From positions 200,983,148-201,047,147 of the forward strand of contig CM071598.1 of assembly GCA_036435485.1 (NCBI GenBank): a DNA stretch of 64,000 nt, read 5' to 3'. Below, in pieces: positions 1 through 13,069 of this stretch. The stretch's first letter is position 1, and every line of letters begins with the position of its first letter. The position numbers and the translations under genes are program-made. The stretch comes from Saposhnikovia divaricata (Eukaryota; Streptophyta; Magnoliopsida; Apiales; Apiaceae). The notes below the pieces were generated by a model. It worked only from the letters and a program-made list of their open reading frames with translations. It was not told the DNA's origin and made no database searches.

Positions 1-3000
1 CATCTCATACAGGTTTAGGTGGTGTGCTTATGCAGCACGGCAGAGTAATTGCGGATGCATTCGAACAGCACGGTACACCAGACTAGGATGGCCCTAGTAG
101 TGCCAATTTTTATGAAACGACTAACTCCGACGGTAGTGTTCCTTCTGAAACCTGTGGTTAGGAAGACTGACATTTGATATTATCGACAACTAAGATGTAT
201 ACGTATCAGGAAGAGGTGGCATGTTTTAGTTTGAAACTTTTGATTTCCCTTCTATGGGATATATATATTTGGTTCCTTTCTAGTGGTTAAACTTCCAACT
301 TTGTGTCAATAATTCCGTTATTACAACTGCTTATGATTCTACCTGCTTGGATGCTCATAGAACTATTCTCTAGGTTTCGAAATTGATCTTCATAGTGTTA
401 CCGATGGTTGGATAGATTGACCAAAATTTCCTTGATTCTGGAAAGAAATTCAACGAATTTTGGCAAACCTTGTCTTCTGATTATCAGAGAACATCATGGA
501 AGAGAGTAGAAACTGGGGCGAACCCCGTGAATTGGGTAAAGTAGCCGCTATATGGGTTGGTGGATAGACCCGGTTATCGCGATTGATTGTAGAAATACAA
601 TGATGAAGTGAGATTGGACGAAAACAGGAAATGTAAGTAAGAAACCAGCCGGACTGAGAAACTCCGGGATTGACTTAAGTGAAAAGGTTGTTATACCATG
701 AATGGTAAGCTTGCGTGGCACGTGGGATTGATAAGAATAGTTGAAAAGATAAAAGTGGAGGAAAGGTGATCGGAGACGGTGCCGAGAAGTCGATTAAGAC
801 TTATATGGAGTAAAGTTTTGGAAAGGTAGAAAGGTATCAAAGTAGAAGGCACTATGCCAGCAATTGCTAGAAAAGTAATGCTAATTAGCCAACCCCTAAA
901 ACCATATATTTTTATTTTAGTGTGGTCAGTTGAGGCCAAGTCACAAATGATTATCAAGTGACTAGACCAGCAATAAAAGGACAAAGCAGGGTTACTTCTA
1001 AGTAAGCGCCGACTGCAAGGGCTTTTGATATAAAGGAAATATTAATGAGATCGTAGGAATCTTCTACTGAACCCTTTTCAACCCATGTTTGGATTGGGAA
1101 TTTACTAGACTTTTTGGAATGGGGTCACCCGTACTAAAGTGATTCATGATTGCCCAAGATTACGAGTAAAAATGGAAGTATAATGACTTGATATGTATGA
1201 TGTTATGGTATTATAAATACCATGAATATATTATGACCAAGGGAAGTAAACAATGAAGGTTTATAAAGAGAGTATAGAAATGGTCAGAGATGGATCGGTA
1301 TGCTGTAGAAATTTTGTCTAAGGCAAGTACCTTTGAGAGAAACGATAAGTACTAAGAGATTCACGTTGAACTCGATCAATATCTTCCAGAACATCCTTGC
1401 TACCATTACCAAGTTCTGTAAGAGAGCAGATAGACATACGTTGTCTTTTGGAAGGTCAAATAGGCTGACAACTATCTGAAAGAAGAGGTTAGCATTAAGC
1501 CACCGATCGATTATCAAATGAGAATGATTGAAAAGAGACCCTTATTAAGGATACATGATTTGATTGCCAAGTATAGGATGCAAGAATTCCTTGGCAGTTG
1601 AATTAAGGATAGGATATCCATAAATTAAGACAAACCCTGGGGAATGCACAAGGGATGGCATTAACCCTAATAACGACATTATGACTTCAGATGATATGAG
1701 TTGGACTTGCTAAGGCAACAATGACCGGTAAGGATTATTAAAAAGAGTTCTGGAAAGAACATAGATAGAATTATTAGAGTATTGATCAATGACATTTTGA
1801 TATAGCCTGTACCCAGAAAATACAGGAGGAATGATGAGGATGACCTATGAAACCTTACAAGGAAAAAAAAAGTAATATTCCGAACTTCAAAATGGAAGTT
1901 TGGTAAGGAATGTATGACATAGTAACAATAATGCCAGATGAGGCATGTATGAAACCCTGAGGAAGTATGGATTGAACCTATAAAGGCTGAGATTATCCTA
2001 AGATAAGGAAAGAACTAAGAAAAGAAGTATCCTAAGTAGGATTGGGAATAAATGTGATAAAGTTCCCACGGGTAGGTGGAAGCAATGACTTATGGAAAAA
2101 GACTGATAAATATATTTTTCTCCATCAGCAGAGCTTAAGGGAGAATGTTTTCACCCAACAGTAATGGGAATGAGGTAGAAAAGTTTGAATTGGAATATAT
2201 CCAGAGAACAAGGATTACCAGAAATTATTATTATCAAGAAAGGCCAATGAGGTGGCCGACAGTCTAAGTACAAAGGAATAATCACAAATGTTCATACCGA
2301 AGAAACAAAATGATATTTGGAAAGACCTTGAAGGTCATATCGGAGTGGAGGAAGTTACATTCCTTTTGATGATTGTGCAAGAATCGAAGGTAATAATAGT
2401 TTAAGTAAAGATTCGATTCGTGATGGAGTCTTAAGCATATTACGTACCTTAGAAGGTCCCGTTTTGAGGCAAACCAGGACCATGATACAAAATTGACGAA
2501 GTAAACCGTTAAGTTTCCAGTCTTTTATAAAAGCTGCATGAGTGATAGTTTCATCAACCTGACATAGCTGCGATGCTTGAAACTCTTCTGTAATTTTATC
2601 TACTTCATGTAATATCTACATCAAGTTCAGGAAGTGTTCCTTATGGATAAGGAATGGTTATTTCCAGAGAACCTACCCAGGGTACCACTCGATCGAGAGA
2701 TTTGATTCCTTTCGAATTAGGGAGAAATTGATATTATAATAATGATGGATTAGTTGATACCCAATGGAGCCAAATTTATTATGAGGGAAATAATTTAAGG
2801 ATAAAGACGGAGTCAGAGATTTTGGAATCTAGTTCAGACTAAGAGATTATGATGCCAGAGATATGAGGCTTGATTAGCTCATATGGTTTACCCCGAGGAA
2901 AGAGACACCAAGTATAATTATAATGATTTTGGGAGGTTGTACAAGGTTTTAATAAGCTACCAGATATCGATTTGGATGACATAATAATGAATATCGAGTG

Positions 3001-4248
3001 TTCAGAGCCTAGTGCTGCATCTCCCATTAGCCAAGTAGGAATAAAAGAATTATGAACTCAGATGCGAGGATTGTTGATTAAGAGTGCGATGAGACTCAGT
3101 GTGCCACCGTGAGGAACCGGTGTGTTGTAAGAAAGAAATATGTTAGCACAAGATTGTACATCGAACCTCGAGAGTTGAATGAGTCAACACTGAGTATAGG
3201 TACTGTTGTAGAAGATTGTCTGAGCAGCACTAGGACGCTATGTATTTTCCAAACTTATTAGGAAATGGGACATCACCGGTTGGAAGTTAAAAAAAAAATC
3301 GAGGATATACCCAAGATATTGAATCGCACTAGGTATAGACACTATGAAATTGTAAGTGATGTCATTTTGGGTTGACTATTGCACCCACAACTTTTTGGAA
3401 TTTAATGAATTGGCTGTGAGTTATCTGAGATAGTTTTCGCCCTAAGTATATCGAAACATCGTATATATGAAGGAAAGGTGCGAAATCAAAAAAGATCAAA
3501 CATGATCGACTTTCAGACCTATCAGATCTGAAAATATGTGTGCTTGTTTGTATATGAAGATTATGATTTGTGATAAAAGGATTAAGAGACCTCGAACCAG
3601 ACAACATTCCCCGCAAACAAATTCCCCAAGAGATTCGCCTTTCTTTCAGAAAGGAGAAGAGATGAGATAATAGAGAATGACTGAATGAACACAGGAGGTA
3701 GATTGGCATTCTATGAGATGATTAAAGAAGAGGTTGGAATACCGGGGGTGATAGTAGTTAACAATGAGATAGCGAGGCCAAAATAGTGATGGCCGACGAG
3801 CTCGTTGCTAGACATCAAGAGTTACTCGAATCGGTTGTTAGAATACTCAAACTAGTTTCAATACGGAGTACCCCGTCGACAATAGAGTTGACCTTTATAC
3901 AATGGAATTGGGAAATATCTAGAATTAATAGAGGATTCTGACAAGCAAGTTTTTGTTGATGTATTTCTGTGCAAACAAGATAGAGAATATGAGGTTCGAG
4001 ATTTGTAATAAGAAAAGGTATCCTCGTGGAAGGAATTAACAAGATTAGAATGAAAGGAAGTTTAGCCCAAGATTCATTGGGCCATCTGAGAGTTTAAACG
4101 CGTCAGAAAGGTGGCCTATGAGCCAGCCTCACCCAAACCGGTAAAATGGTCATAACATGGTTCATGCGTATGTGCCTCATCAGTATACTATAGATGACCG
4201 GCATATGACAGAGTACGAGCAGATAGATATACATAATCGAATCTGAAC

Positions 4249-4371
4249 TACGAAGGACAACCTGTGGAGATTATGAATAGAAAAGAGCAAGCGCTAAGAG
4301 ATAAGGTTGTCAAGCTAGTAAGAGATTTGAAGAAAATCAAGAAGTGGAAGAATCCACCTGAGAAATAGAAA
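4249..4371 (+). pseudogene. Open remnant of Ty3 pol C-terminus (element A)
   Basis: A 40-codon stretch that is still open, reading YEGQPVEIMNRKEQALRDKV and then VKLVRDL, before a TAG. This is the segment after the integrase C-terminal domain of Tekay-type chromoviruses, where intact relatives have a Y-E-E-x-P-V-x-I-x-D-R-K-E-x-x-L-R-N-K signature. The same segment occurs in element R on the minus strand at about 46100-46300. It shows the strand and the family of the decayed interior. Confidence 0.75.
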
Positions 4372-4431
4372 GTGCAATGGGATAGAAGTAACCCCAGTTA
4401 TTCCTAAACTGATTCCGAGGACGGAATCCTT

Positions 4432-4446
4432 TTAAGGAGGGGAGAC
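4432..4446 (+). other. Polypurine tract of element A
   Basis: The tract AAGGAGGGGAGAC ends directly before TGTAATAACC at 4447. Elements R (minus, just right of 46009) and the LTR stub at 46692 have equivalent tracts. It is the plus-strand primer site expected directly upstream of a 3' LTR. Confidence 0.8.
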
Positions 4447-4676
4447 TGTAATAACCCGAATTTTGGGGAGAATTAAAACTTTTCTTATTGTGGTTAAAGA
4501 GCACTAATGAATGGTGGTTTCAAAGAACAATGATTGTAATGAATGGATATTGCTTTGGACAATAATCCTGATGCATTGGTATATTGTCAGAATAGAGTAA
4601 TTCAATGGTTGAGGACCTAGATAAGAATAATCTACCGTCCAGGAAGGAGCTAATGGATCCTTGAAGGGAAATGAGT

Positions 4677-4790
4677 ACGTGCATAGTGTTTCCCATACGT
4701 GCATAGTATTTCCCGTACGTGCATAGTGTTTCCCGTATGTGCATAGTATTTCCCGTACGTGCATAGTGTTTTCTATACGTGCATAGTAAT
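4677..4790 (+). repeat. 20-bp minisatellite in LTR A
   Basis: Five full 20-bp units of the type ACGTGCATAGTGTTTCCCGT plus a partial sixth. Units alternate between TGTTT and TATTT, so the array may be built of 40-bp dimers. The homologous point of the R-type LTR has only about two degenerate units (ACGTGAATAGTGTTTGTCAT), so the array expanded in A. Confidence 0.85.
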
Positions 4791-6922
4791 TTTGTGGATG
4801 AATAGTGATTTTGTAAGTTGGAAAACTTTTCACGCCACCTTATGTATGGGACGTGATATGGATGTTTCGAAGTCATATTAGTAATACGCGGAGGAAATAA
4901 GTGAATGCAGAGACGATCGGAATTCAGAAATTCCAAATTCTTTTTCGTATAATATTTGACCGGACGGTGGATTATATATTATTATAATCCAAGAATTGAG
5001 ATATTAACTTTGAAGATTTGATATTTTGGGATGTTATTATATTTGATTTAAGAATAAAGGTAGGAAACCACTGAGGCAGTGAAACAAGCGTTCTAGAAAC
5101 CGCTAAAACGTTATAACGAGATTAAGCGATTATGCGAATGAATCATGGATTATGGATTGAATTCATATCAAGATTAAATATCTTATATGATCATCAAGAG
5201 TATTATATTAAGTGGATGGAATGATTTAATCAAAGATTAAATCAAGAGTAATTAGGATTTAAGTGATTAAAACACTTAAATCATTTCCAAAACAAAACAA
5301 TTAACCAAGCTTGTCCAAGACTCTTGGCTCTTGCCCCAATGCATCCAACTCAGCCCACCCAACTGATAATATCAAGATATTAGATCAAAGCTAGTTGAAT
5401 TAGTCAAAGGAAGAAAAGAGAAAGCAAGAAACACCATATCTCTCCAAACTGCTCAGCAGGAGCAAGGTTCAAAGAAGAATTCATATCTTCATTTCTATCC
5501 ATGATAAAATCACCAAATTTTAACCATAGCTTCTCCACTCCATGGGCAAGATTCGTTCCAAATTTCATGGAAATCCAAGTAGTATAGCCTAGTCAAATCC
5601 ATGCTTAAATTTGGATGACCAAAACTGTCCAGGTTCTGATCAGTAGAAAGATGGGGCTCAAAACCCTAGCTCCCATGGTTGGATTCTTGTGTTCTATATC
5701 TCAAACGAAAGCCCTTGAAGAGTAGAAGATGTGGTAAAAATTTTTAGAACCAAACTCTTAGTTTTTGATTTTATATGATTTTTACAAGATTGACGATGAA
5801 TAGTGGATCTTAGAAACTAACTTTGTTTTCATGATTTCTTTGGATGATCTAAGGTTTGATTAAGCTATACAAGGACCATACCAAGCTTATTAAGGTTATA
5901 TAATACTCCAAGGAAGGTAGATCTCCCGAAACCCTAGCATTTGATTTGAGATTTATGAATGTTTTTGATGGATTTAGCTTGGTATGATTATAGTGATAAT
6001 TATAATCATGATTATGTAATCAGTTATATGATTTATGATGCATGATGATTTTGATGCTAAGATCAGTAGCTTCTGGACTTGTGAGATTATTATTATGTGT
6101 ACAAGTTGTATTGATGCCCGGTGTGGCTTGGGTTCTTGATTGTGATTTTTGGAACGTTCGTATTATAGCCGTTATAATGCCGAAATTTCGTTAATCATTG
6201 AAAACCGTGCATCACAGTAGGTCTAATGGCCGAAACTGGACAAGTATCTAACATGCCCTTGTAGATCTTGAGTCGTAGATCATTTTGGAAAAAGAATCGA
6301 ATCAGACAGACTTACGGTTTAGGATTTATGACCGATTTACTAAAAGTAGTTCGAATCCGCAAACGAAAGTTCGTAACTGAAATTGAACCCTCGTAAAATA
6401 TGTAAAGTCATGATGAATCTTGGTAAATAAATACTAGAGGTAAAAAGGAAGGTGTGAAAGAAAACCGTATGTCAAAAGGATCGTTCTTCGATTTATTAAA
6501 AATATTCGAGTCGAGGTTAAACGCGAACGAACCCCTAAAAGATGACTCTATTATAACTTCGGTAAAACACTTAGAAAACGGGCGATAAAACTCGGAGTAT
6601 ATTATTGGTTCGTAACAATCGACTTTAGAACTTGTATAACTTAAGTATGTCCCAAGTGTAAGTACAGTGACATGTCGTATTAACGAACGAATGTCGGGTC
6701 GGATCAATGATAAAAGGAATCCACAAAAAGGGGTATAACGAGATAACTCGAGAACGTGTTTTGATTTAAGTATAACTTAACTTTTAAGATGTTAAGTGAT
6801 TAATCCCGAATACCTTGGCTATTTATAGATCACCAAGCTGACCCGGGACCCGCTACCACTACCCCTTACCGTACTCGACTACCAGGCAAGTTTCAGTTCC
6901 CTTCTTTTAGGCTGTTGTTGTG

Positions 6923-6927
<5 letters not shown>

Positions 6928-6953
<26 letters not shown>
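6928..6953. repeat. (TA)n microsatellite
   Basis: About 13 uninterrupted TA dinucleotides inside LTR A. Confidence 0.95.
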
Positions 6954-7179
6954 GTTTTCTGTTATACATATGCCATAACATGCATGCCTACTTTCAAGTT
7001 ATATCGTTATGCTTGTTCCCTGATTGTTTATTGGCTTATAAATTAGATAACTAACGTATCAATTATAAGCCGGTTATTGTAAGACCCTCATAGAAGGGCG
7101 TATACATCTTATTCGTCAAATATAGACTGGGAGTCAATATTTCTTGATATATCGAGATTACCTCGGAGGAAAATATTTA

Positions 7180-7810
7180 AGTAAATATTTTTCATTATTT
7201 GGGCGACGAATATTATTTGAATATTCGTTCGAGATTATTTATTTAACGATCCTTAATTCAAATAATTATTTGAACGTAACCATTCGACGAATAATATTTT
7301 TCAATATTCATTCAAAGTCGAATAGATTATCGATTATTATTCCGAATATTCTTCTAAAGATTGGACTACTAAATGAATATTATTTGAATATCCATTTAGA
7401 ATATTATTTTATTAAATGAATATTACTTTTGAATAGTCATTTAAGATATTAATTACTTGATGAATATTATTCTAATATTCATCTGAAGCTTGATTTATTT
7501 ATCGAATATTATCTCGAATATTCCTTTAAAGCTTGGATTACTAAATGAATATTACTTGATATTCATTTAGAATATTATTCATTAAATGAATATTACTATT
7601 TGAATATTCATTTAAATTCCTTATTAATTAATGAATATTATTTTGAATATTCATTTAAATATTTATTTATTCAATAAATATTCTCTTGATGTTTCTTCAA
7701 GGATTATTTGGAGAAATACTCTGATTAATTATATTCTTTCATATTCCTAAATATTCTCTAAATATTTTAATTCAATAAATATTCTCTGAATATTTATTCC
7801 ATACTTAGGA
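7180..7810. repeat. Array of degenerate AT palindromes in LTR A
   Basis: About ten imperfect copies of a unit in which AAATGAATATTA is followed by TTGAATATTCATTT, spaced roughly 50-70 bp apart. Each can fold into an AT hairpin. Reading frames here are by-products of the repeat. Confidence 0.75.
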
Positions 7811-10800
7811 TAACCTCAATAAGGTTTATCTTCTTCGATTATTACGGAAAATATTTCGGAGTCATATTATTATTAATCTTATATCAAGAAAGGTTCTCAG
7901 ACATCATTCTTCTTTGAGTCTATCTCCCTAATAATAAGGGAACCTTACTTGAAAAATGTTATTTATCTTGTCGACTTCCCGGTCATAAAGTATTCTCTTC
8001 ACTCGCAACTCGGGTGCTATTGACTTATTAAGTCGTTGTGTACCTTCTCATCTTTCGAGGGGTAAGATTGTTGGAAAAAGTTAATATTCGTTACCAAGCA
8101 ATAGCTTGGAAGTTATTGGTGAAATTTTCCTTTCCAACTAGATACGACTACTTCGTGGAGTCTTATCAACAAGTATTATACTTGGGGAAAGGGGGACGAA
8201 CGTTACATTCAGAATAATGAATTCTATTTGAACTAGGAGTCATGTAAGAGGCCGAGTAGCGCCGGTCCATCCCCTTTGGCCCAACCATTGGCCGGGGAGA
8301 GCTAGTAAGGCGGTAGACAAGTAAAGCCGTCAGTTCTTCCTTCTACCGGTAGTAAATCTAATTTGAGCTGTACGATCTCGACTGATCATCAAGATTGGAA
8401 CAGCGGGCGCGGTGAATACTCCATCATTGGTTCATCATAAAAACTTATTTATTTCCTGCAACATGATTACTGTTGGCAGAGCTGGAAAAGTGTTCATAAC
8501 TTGAATTGAAATCTTTTCATGCAAGTTCCTCTTTTTAATGACAATGAGAATATCTCGCTTACTTTTGATGTAGCAGATATTTCTACAAACAAATACTTTA
8601 AGTTACTTTGTAACTTCATGGCATATGGTTTGAAAGATACTTTTGAACTGTTATATATTATCGTTCAGTTATATATTATTGGTTGTGGGCTATTGCTCAC
8701 CCTTGCTTTATTATTATATCACAACAACAGCTAGACCAGATGACTCGCACAAGGCGCACTCGACGCGGGCGAGGACGATGAGACTACCAGAGCTGAAGAA
8801 GAAGCTATTGGTAGGATAGATTTATTCTTTCAGTACCAAGTATATGGTCTAGTATGACTTATGTAAATGGATGGCAAAGAGTATGTATTTTTATTGAAAT
8901 TCTTTTGGATTGTAAGAACTCATAATGTGATTAATAAAAATTTGATTGTTACTCTGATTTCATCTCTGGGACTATAACGGGTGTGTTTTACATTGTTGTG
9001 TTGGGTCATAGAGATGTAATTTATTTTATGTTAAGGAAAGTTCAAGTGTTGTGGACAGAATTGGAAACCGTAACGACCGGATCCCGGACCCCGGATCTGG
9101 GGGTGTTACAGTTCACCAAACATTCCCTTAATTCTCTATACATCTTTTTACTTCCCCATAATTTAGTCATTTTCCTCTAACATTATTCTTTATGGTATAT
9201 ACTCTATTTTCTTGGTCAATACTGACTGAATTCCAATTTCGAATAATACCATCTATAGGTATCGGCCACCACACTGGCCTTCCCTAGGTAATAACAAATT
9301 TCTCCATTACACTCCCTGTTCCCTTACTTATGGCACTTGTGGAGAAATTTCCACACTTTTCTCATAAGGTTAACATCTCAGTTTTATGCGTGAACGCCAC
9401 CATGACTAATCCCAGACTCACGGTTAGTATATCATATCTCGTAACCTTTACGTTGTTTAGAGTATAGGCTATCATCCCCTTTCTACTGCATCAGCACAGC
9501 TCTTAAACTCCTGAAAGACGCATCATTGTGACTCTCAAAGTCCTCTTTTTATCATCAAATATAGCTAACAACGAGGTTGTTGCTAATATCTCATTTCATC
9601 CCAAAACTTTGTTCATTACTCCATAAAGGCTTCTGACTCATTTGTCCATTCAAACGATACTACCAAAATTTTATAACGTTTATATTAGTGTGAAATGCCA
9701 ACTTTGGCACAGTACAGAGGTCGATCTTTGAGTTGGTGAAACCTTCTCTTCAACCTTATCCTTGAAAAAAACAACTACTCATTTTAACTAATCAACAATT
9801 CCCCCATTTCCGATAAGGGTATCAGTTCTCGATGGTATAGGTAAGATGTCATACGCTCGTCCTCCTTCACAACTGGCGCCAATCAGCCTGAGGCTTGCAT
9901 GCGGCTGCGATTCCCAATAAACTTGATTAGGTGGTAATCTCGAAGGATCACTGGCATATATCCATGCATCCATTCGCTATTAGGGGCCTGTTAAACTATA
10001 TGTCTCCCTAGGTGCATCAATCCCTTTAAGCTAAGTAAAGCTTCACATTCTTGTCACGATATCTCTTCCTTTCTTGTCCATCTCACTTCCATGTTAGTTT
10101 CCTCTAAGGATATGCTTTACATTGCAATCGATTTTCATTTCTTGGATCAGGGAAAGGCTTGGTAACTCCAGAATTCATTAATATAACATCCTGACAACGG
10201 TTGGTAGGATCGTAGTCCCAACCACCTCATCATTTCTTATAACTTTCCTCACACTAATATTAAAGGTCTTATGGTATGCCCCGACATGTTATTTCTACTT
10301 TAATAATTACTCGGCATAACGCTCTGGTTGCACAATTACAACATTTGGTTTTTGATCTCATATTGGTGTAACGGTTCATAATTGTACCTCCCGTTCACCT
10401 TAGAGTAAACACTTAGAAAGGAATGGTTTCAAAATAACAAGGTCCAAAAGATAATTTCAATAAGAATTCCACATTAGATGTTCCAAGAATGTTGGTGGTT
10501 CCGAATACTAGGAGTCTCGATTTTTGGAGATGTAAGGATGGACAGAAAGAATACAACATGGTTTATTCCTTCCCGTCCTGATAATTCTGTAATATGATAC
10601 TATAGAGAATGTTGCACAAGGGCAATGATTGTTGGATACAAAAGTCATAAAGACGGTCTTTATACAATTCTTACATCGGGTGGATACTTTTCCTCCTGAA
10701 TAATAAGAGGAAATCTAAAGTCGCATTGATGAAGGTCAGCCAATAGAAAGCAATTCTACTCCATGACAATTAAAGAATGAAGTAGTTTATCATTCAAGTA

Positions 10801-11004
10801 ATCAGTGGTTTCAAATGAATTCTCATTGTGTGAATGAAAGAATAAAATATCCAAGTGATATACAGTCTGGTACGAAGATGGGTAGAATTCGAGTTGAGTG
10901 GGCGACCTCATTAGGTCTCAATCAAGCTATTCGTCAAAACTTTCATCATCATACATTACCACATGCAAAATGCATTGCAGAATGAATTAAATTGGGAGTT
11001 GGAC

Positions 11005-11200
11005 CAGTGAAACAATAACTAGTCCTTTTCAAGAAACACTAGCAACTAGCTAGACAAAATTTGCTAGTTCACCTGTTTGAGACATCACCGCCAGCTAGGA
11101 CAATTAGCTAGGTGTTCTTCACAAAATTACAATTTTGAGTAGTTAGAAGAATCAAATAGTCATTCATGTTGACATAACGACTAGCCAGTTTCAATTGGAT
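11005..11200. repeat. CTAG-rich cluster in element L
   Basis: Roughly 190 bp with many ACTAG/GCTAG words (ACTAGT, ACTAGCTAG, GCTAGTTC, AGCTAGG, GACTAGCC). The same cluster is kept in R at 49685-49870. Confidence 0.7.
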
Positions 11201-13057
11201 AGAACGGAATTTCAACATCGTAGCCACTGAAGAAACTTTAGGCTTCTCGGACAACGAATGAAAATAAGAAGTTATCAGGTTTGAAAAAGAAAACTATAAA
11301 ATCTGAAGAGAATGTTCTAGGTATCGGAACAATCGATAACCTCTCATCAAATCTTACTTATCCGTGAAACGGTCCACCCAAGGGTGCCTCCGTACACATG
11401 CTTTATCAGATTCAACAATAGAATTAAATTCGGAATACCAATACCAAAATGATATCCTTACTATGATTTCAATGTACGATGTACAATCTCATCTTGAATA
11501 GAAGAAAATAATTCATGAGGGACGTCTGGACATTAGATCATCCATGTCCTCAGTAGTTTGTTGAATATTTATGAGCTTAACTGAAGAGTGCAAGCATGAA
11601 AGAAGCAATCAAATATCGATATCCGTTAAGTAGTATTCATCGATTAATTAAGGAAATATTTGTTGAACATTCCTTGGATAATTGAAAGAAAGTGTAAATA
11701 GTCCTGAGCAGAAATAATTATAAACTTCAAATGGAATGCTCGGGGATCAATTAAGATACTTTGGATGAGTCCCGGTTTAGAGAAAGTATATCACTGGTTG
11801 TTATTCCACAAGTTTGAAGTAGAAAGCTAGGAGGGTTACCTCATATAAACTAATCGAGGTAACATGGTTAGTGAACAGTTTAAAATGAAGTAGTGCACCA
11901 GCCGGTAGTTACCAAAATAAGTTAATAATCATTCGTGCATTCCATTATCACCATTATGAGGGTAACTCCATCTCTTCGTCTTCGTAATACAAGACACCAA
12001 CTAGTACGTCTCTCAATCATCATCTTAAAGTCATTTATCGAGTTAGGGTTTCACAAATATATCTGTCATTTCCGTGTTTTATCTTGAAGACCAAACTTCA
12101 CATCATTCCGGGGACACCTGCTAAGTCCATAGGGTCCTACTTCATGCCTTCCGACATGAATCACAAGTGGCCAGTTCCCCCTGGGAACAGATCAAAGAGA
12201 TCTCTCAGGGATCTCAGTGCAGTCCATAGGTTCAGTGGCGGGTGTGTGTATGTGAACATATACCAAAAATATTGAGGTCTACAATACATATAAACATAGT
12301 CCCTGCTAACATCTCTATAAAAGGATCCCCCTCTAGACCCGCTGGTCTTTTCTTTTGGTAGATTCTGAGATCACTGTATCGCTCGTTGCAACCATATTCA
12401 ACTTCTCTTGAGTCCCTTTGTCAATCCCACTTGTTTGTTCTCTAAGTTGAACTACCATGCTCTAGCGTCCGAATCATGCGTGGAATTATCTAGCACGCTC
12501 GTCTTATGATAACATTCTCGTATAACACATGTAAAATTCGCCATCAAGGGTAATGAAATCCACAACGACATAGTGACCAACTTTCAGGTAAACCCGTTAC
12601 TTATCGAAAATCGGATCTTATAGCCAAAGTAAAAGACTTTCATTATTCCAAGGACTAAGTACCCTTAAATATGTAGGGAAGTCTAAACTTCTTGATTCTT
12701 AAAATGCCGCCTCCTAAACTGTGGAGGACTATGGGCCACAAAATTTATGCAAGCCTAGTCATCCGATTATATTGGCAATATCGCCTCTACCTCAGCTGCT
12801 CTTGAGGTTTCGCTCTGCTTCCTATATCATTACCTATGATAGGTCATGTACGACTCTCAAACCTCTATTCATCATTCTGAAGGTCTCAAAGGATTCTATT
12901 GACCCTAGTATAATACCTCCAGTCAACACTCCAGTCCATTCTACTCACCGGTACCTCTTCCGGTAGTCCAATAATAAGTTTACTACGATCTCTTATGTCA
13001 TTCTCCTACTTAGACTTAACTCTCAACACTCTCGTTTCTGAGTACTGTAACTTATCG

Positions 13058-13069
13058 CTCTAATACCAT
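13058..13069 (-). other. Primer binding site of element L (mutated)
   Basis: Minus strand reads TGGTATTAGAGC, one change from the tRNA-iMet match TGGTATCAGAGC seen in element R. It lies next to the LTR boundary at 13073. Confidence 0.75.

Larger units (their letters stand above)
1..4446 (+). mobile_element. Element A interior: decayed chromovirus-type Ty3 pol
   Basis: No long ORF survives, but pol pieces can be read between stops. Residues like GLGGVLMQHGRVIA (RNase H start) lie at 1-60. An RT-like stretch is at about 1590-1830. The RNase H middle and tether, with KAN.VAD.LS, are at about 2090-2290. The integrase C-terminal GPF region (LSPRFIGP) is at about 4050-4145. The H-N-x-V-H / H-M-T-E-Y-E region follows at 4150-4230. 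These match the Tekay/Del-type Ty3 pol order, except that the first RNase H fragment precedes the RT-like piece, so a rearrangement or second element is possible at the left edge. The pol tail ends in TAA next to a purine-rich tract and the LTR at 4447. Short ORFs here look like chance. No gag was identified, and 61-1590 is not resolved. Confidence 0.75.
4447..9110 (+). repeat. 3' LTR of element A, 4.66 kb
   Basis: Begins TGTAATAACCCG after the polypurine tract and ends GGGGGTGTTACA at 9110, giving TG...CA termini. The first roughly 550 bp align with the start of the R-type LTR (TGTAAGAACCC, ACGTG.ATAGT, CACGCCACC, GGAATTCAGAAATTCC), so A and R belong to related long-LTR families. It contains a 20-bp minisatellite (4677-4790), a TA microsatellite (6928-6953) and an AT palindrome array (7180-7810). 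No coding sequence is supported. The following GTTCA (9111-9115) is the likely right-hand target duplication, the left copy being outside the window. Confidence 0.8.

Noticed and set aside
4504..4936. Two overlapping minus-strand frames with repeated TYGKHYARTGNTMHV-like text
   Set aside because: They are translations of the 20-bp minisatellite in LTR A, not genes.
7144..7419. 91-codon + frame in the LTR of element A
   Set aside because: Falls in the AT palindrome array; composition and repeats explain the openness.
12721..12966. Frame MEDYGPQNLC.. kept in both L and R (also 51403-51723)
   Set aside because: Conserved only because the two elements are about 93% identical; no domain, and it lies antisense to the element in a non-coding interior.
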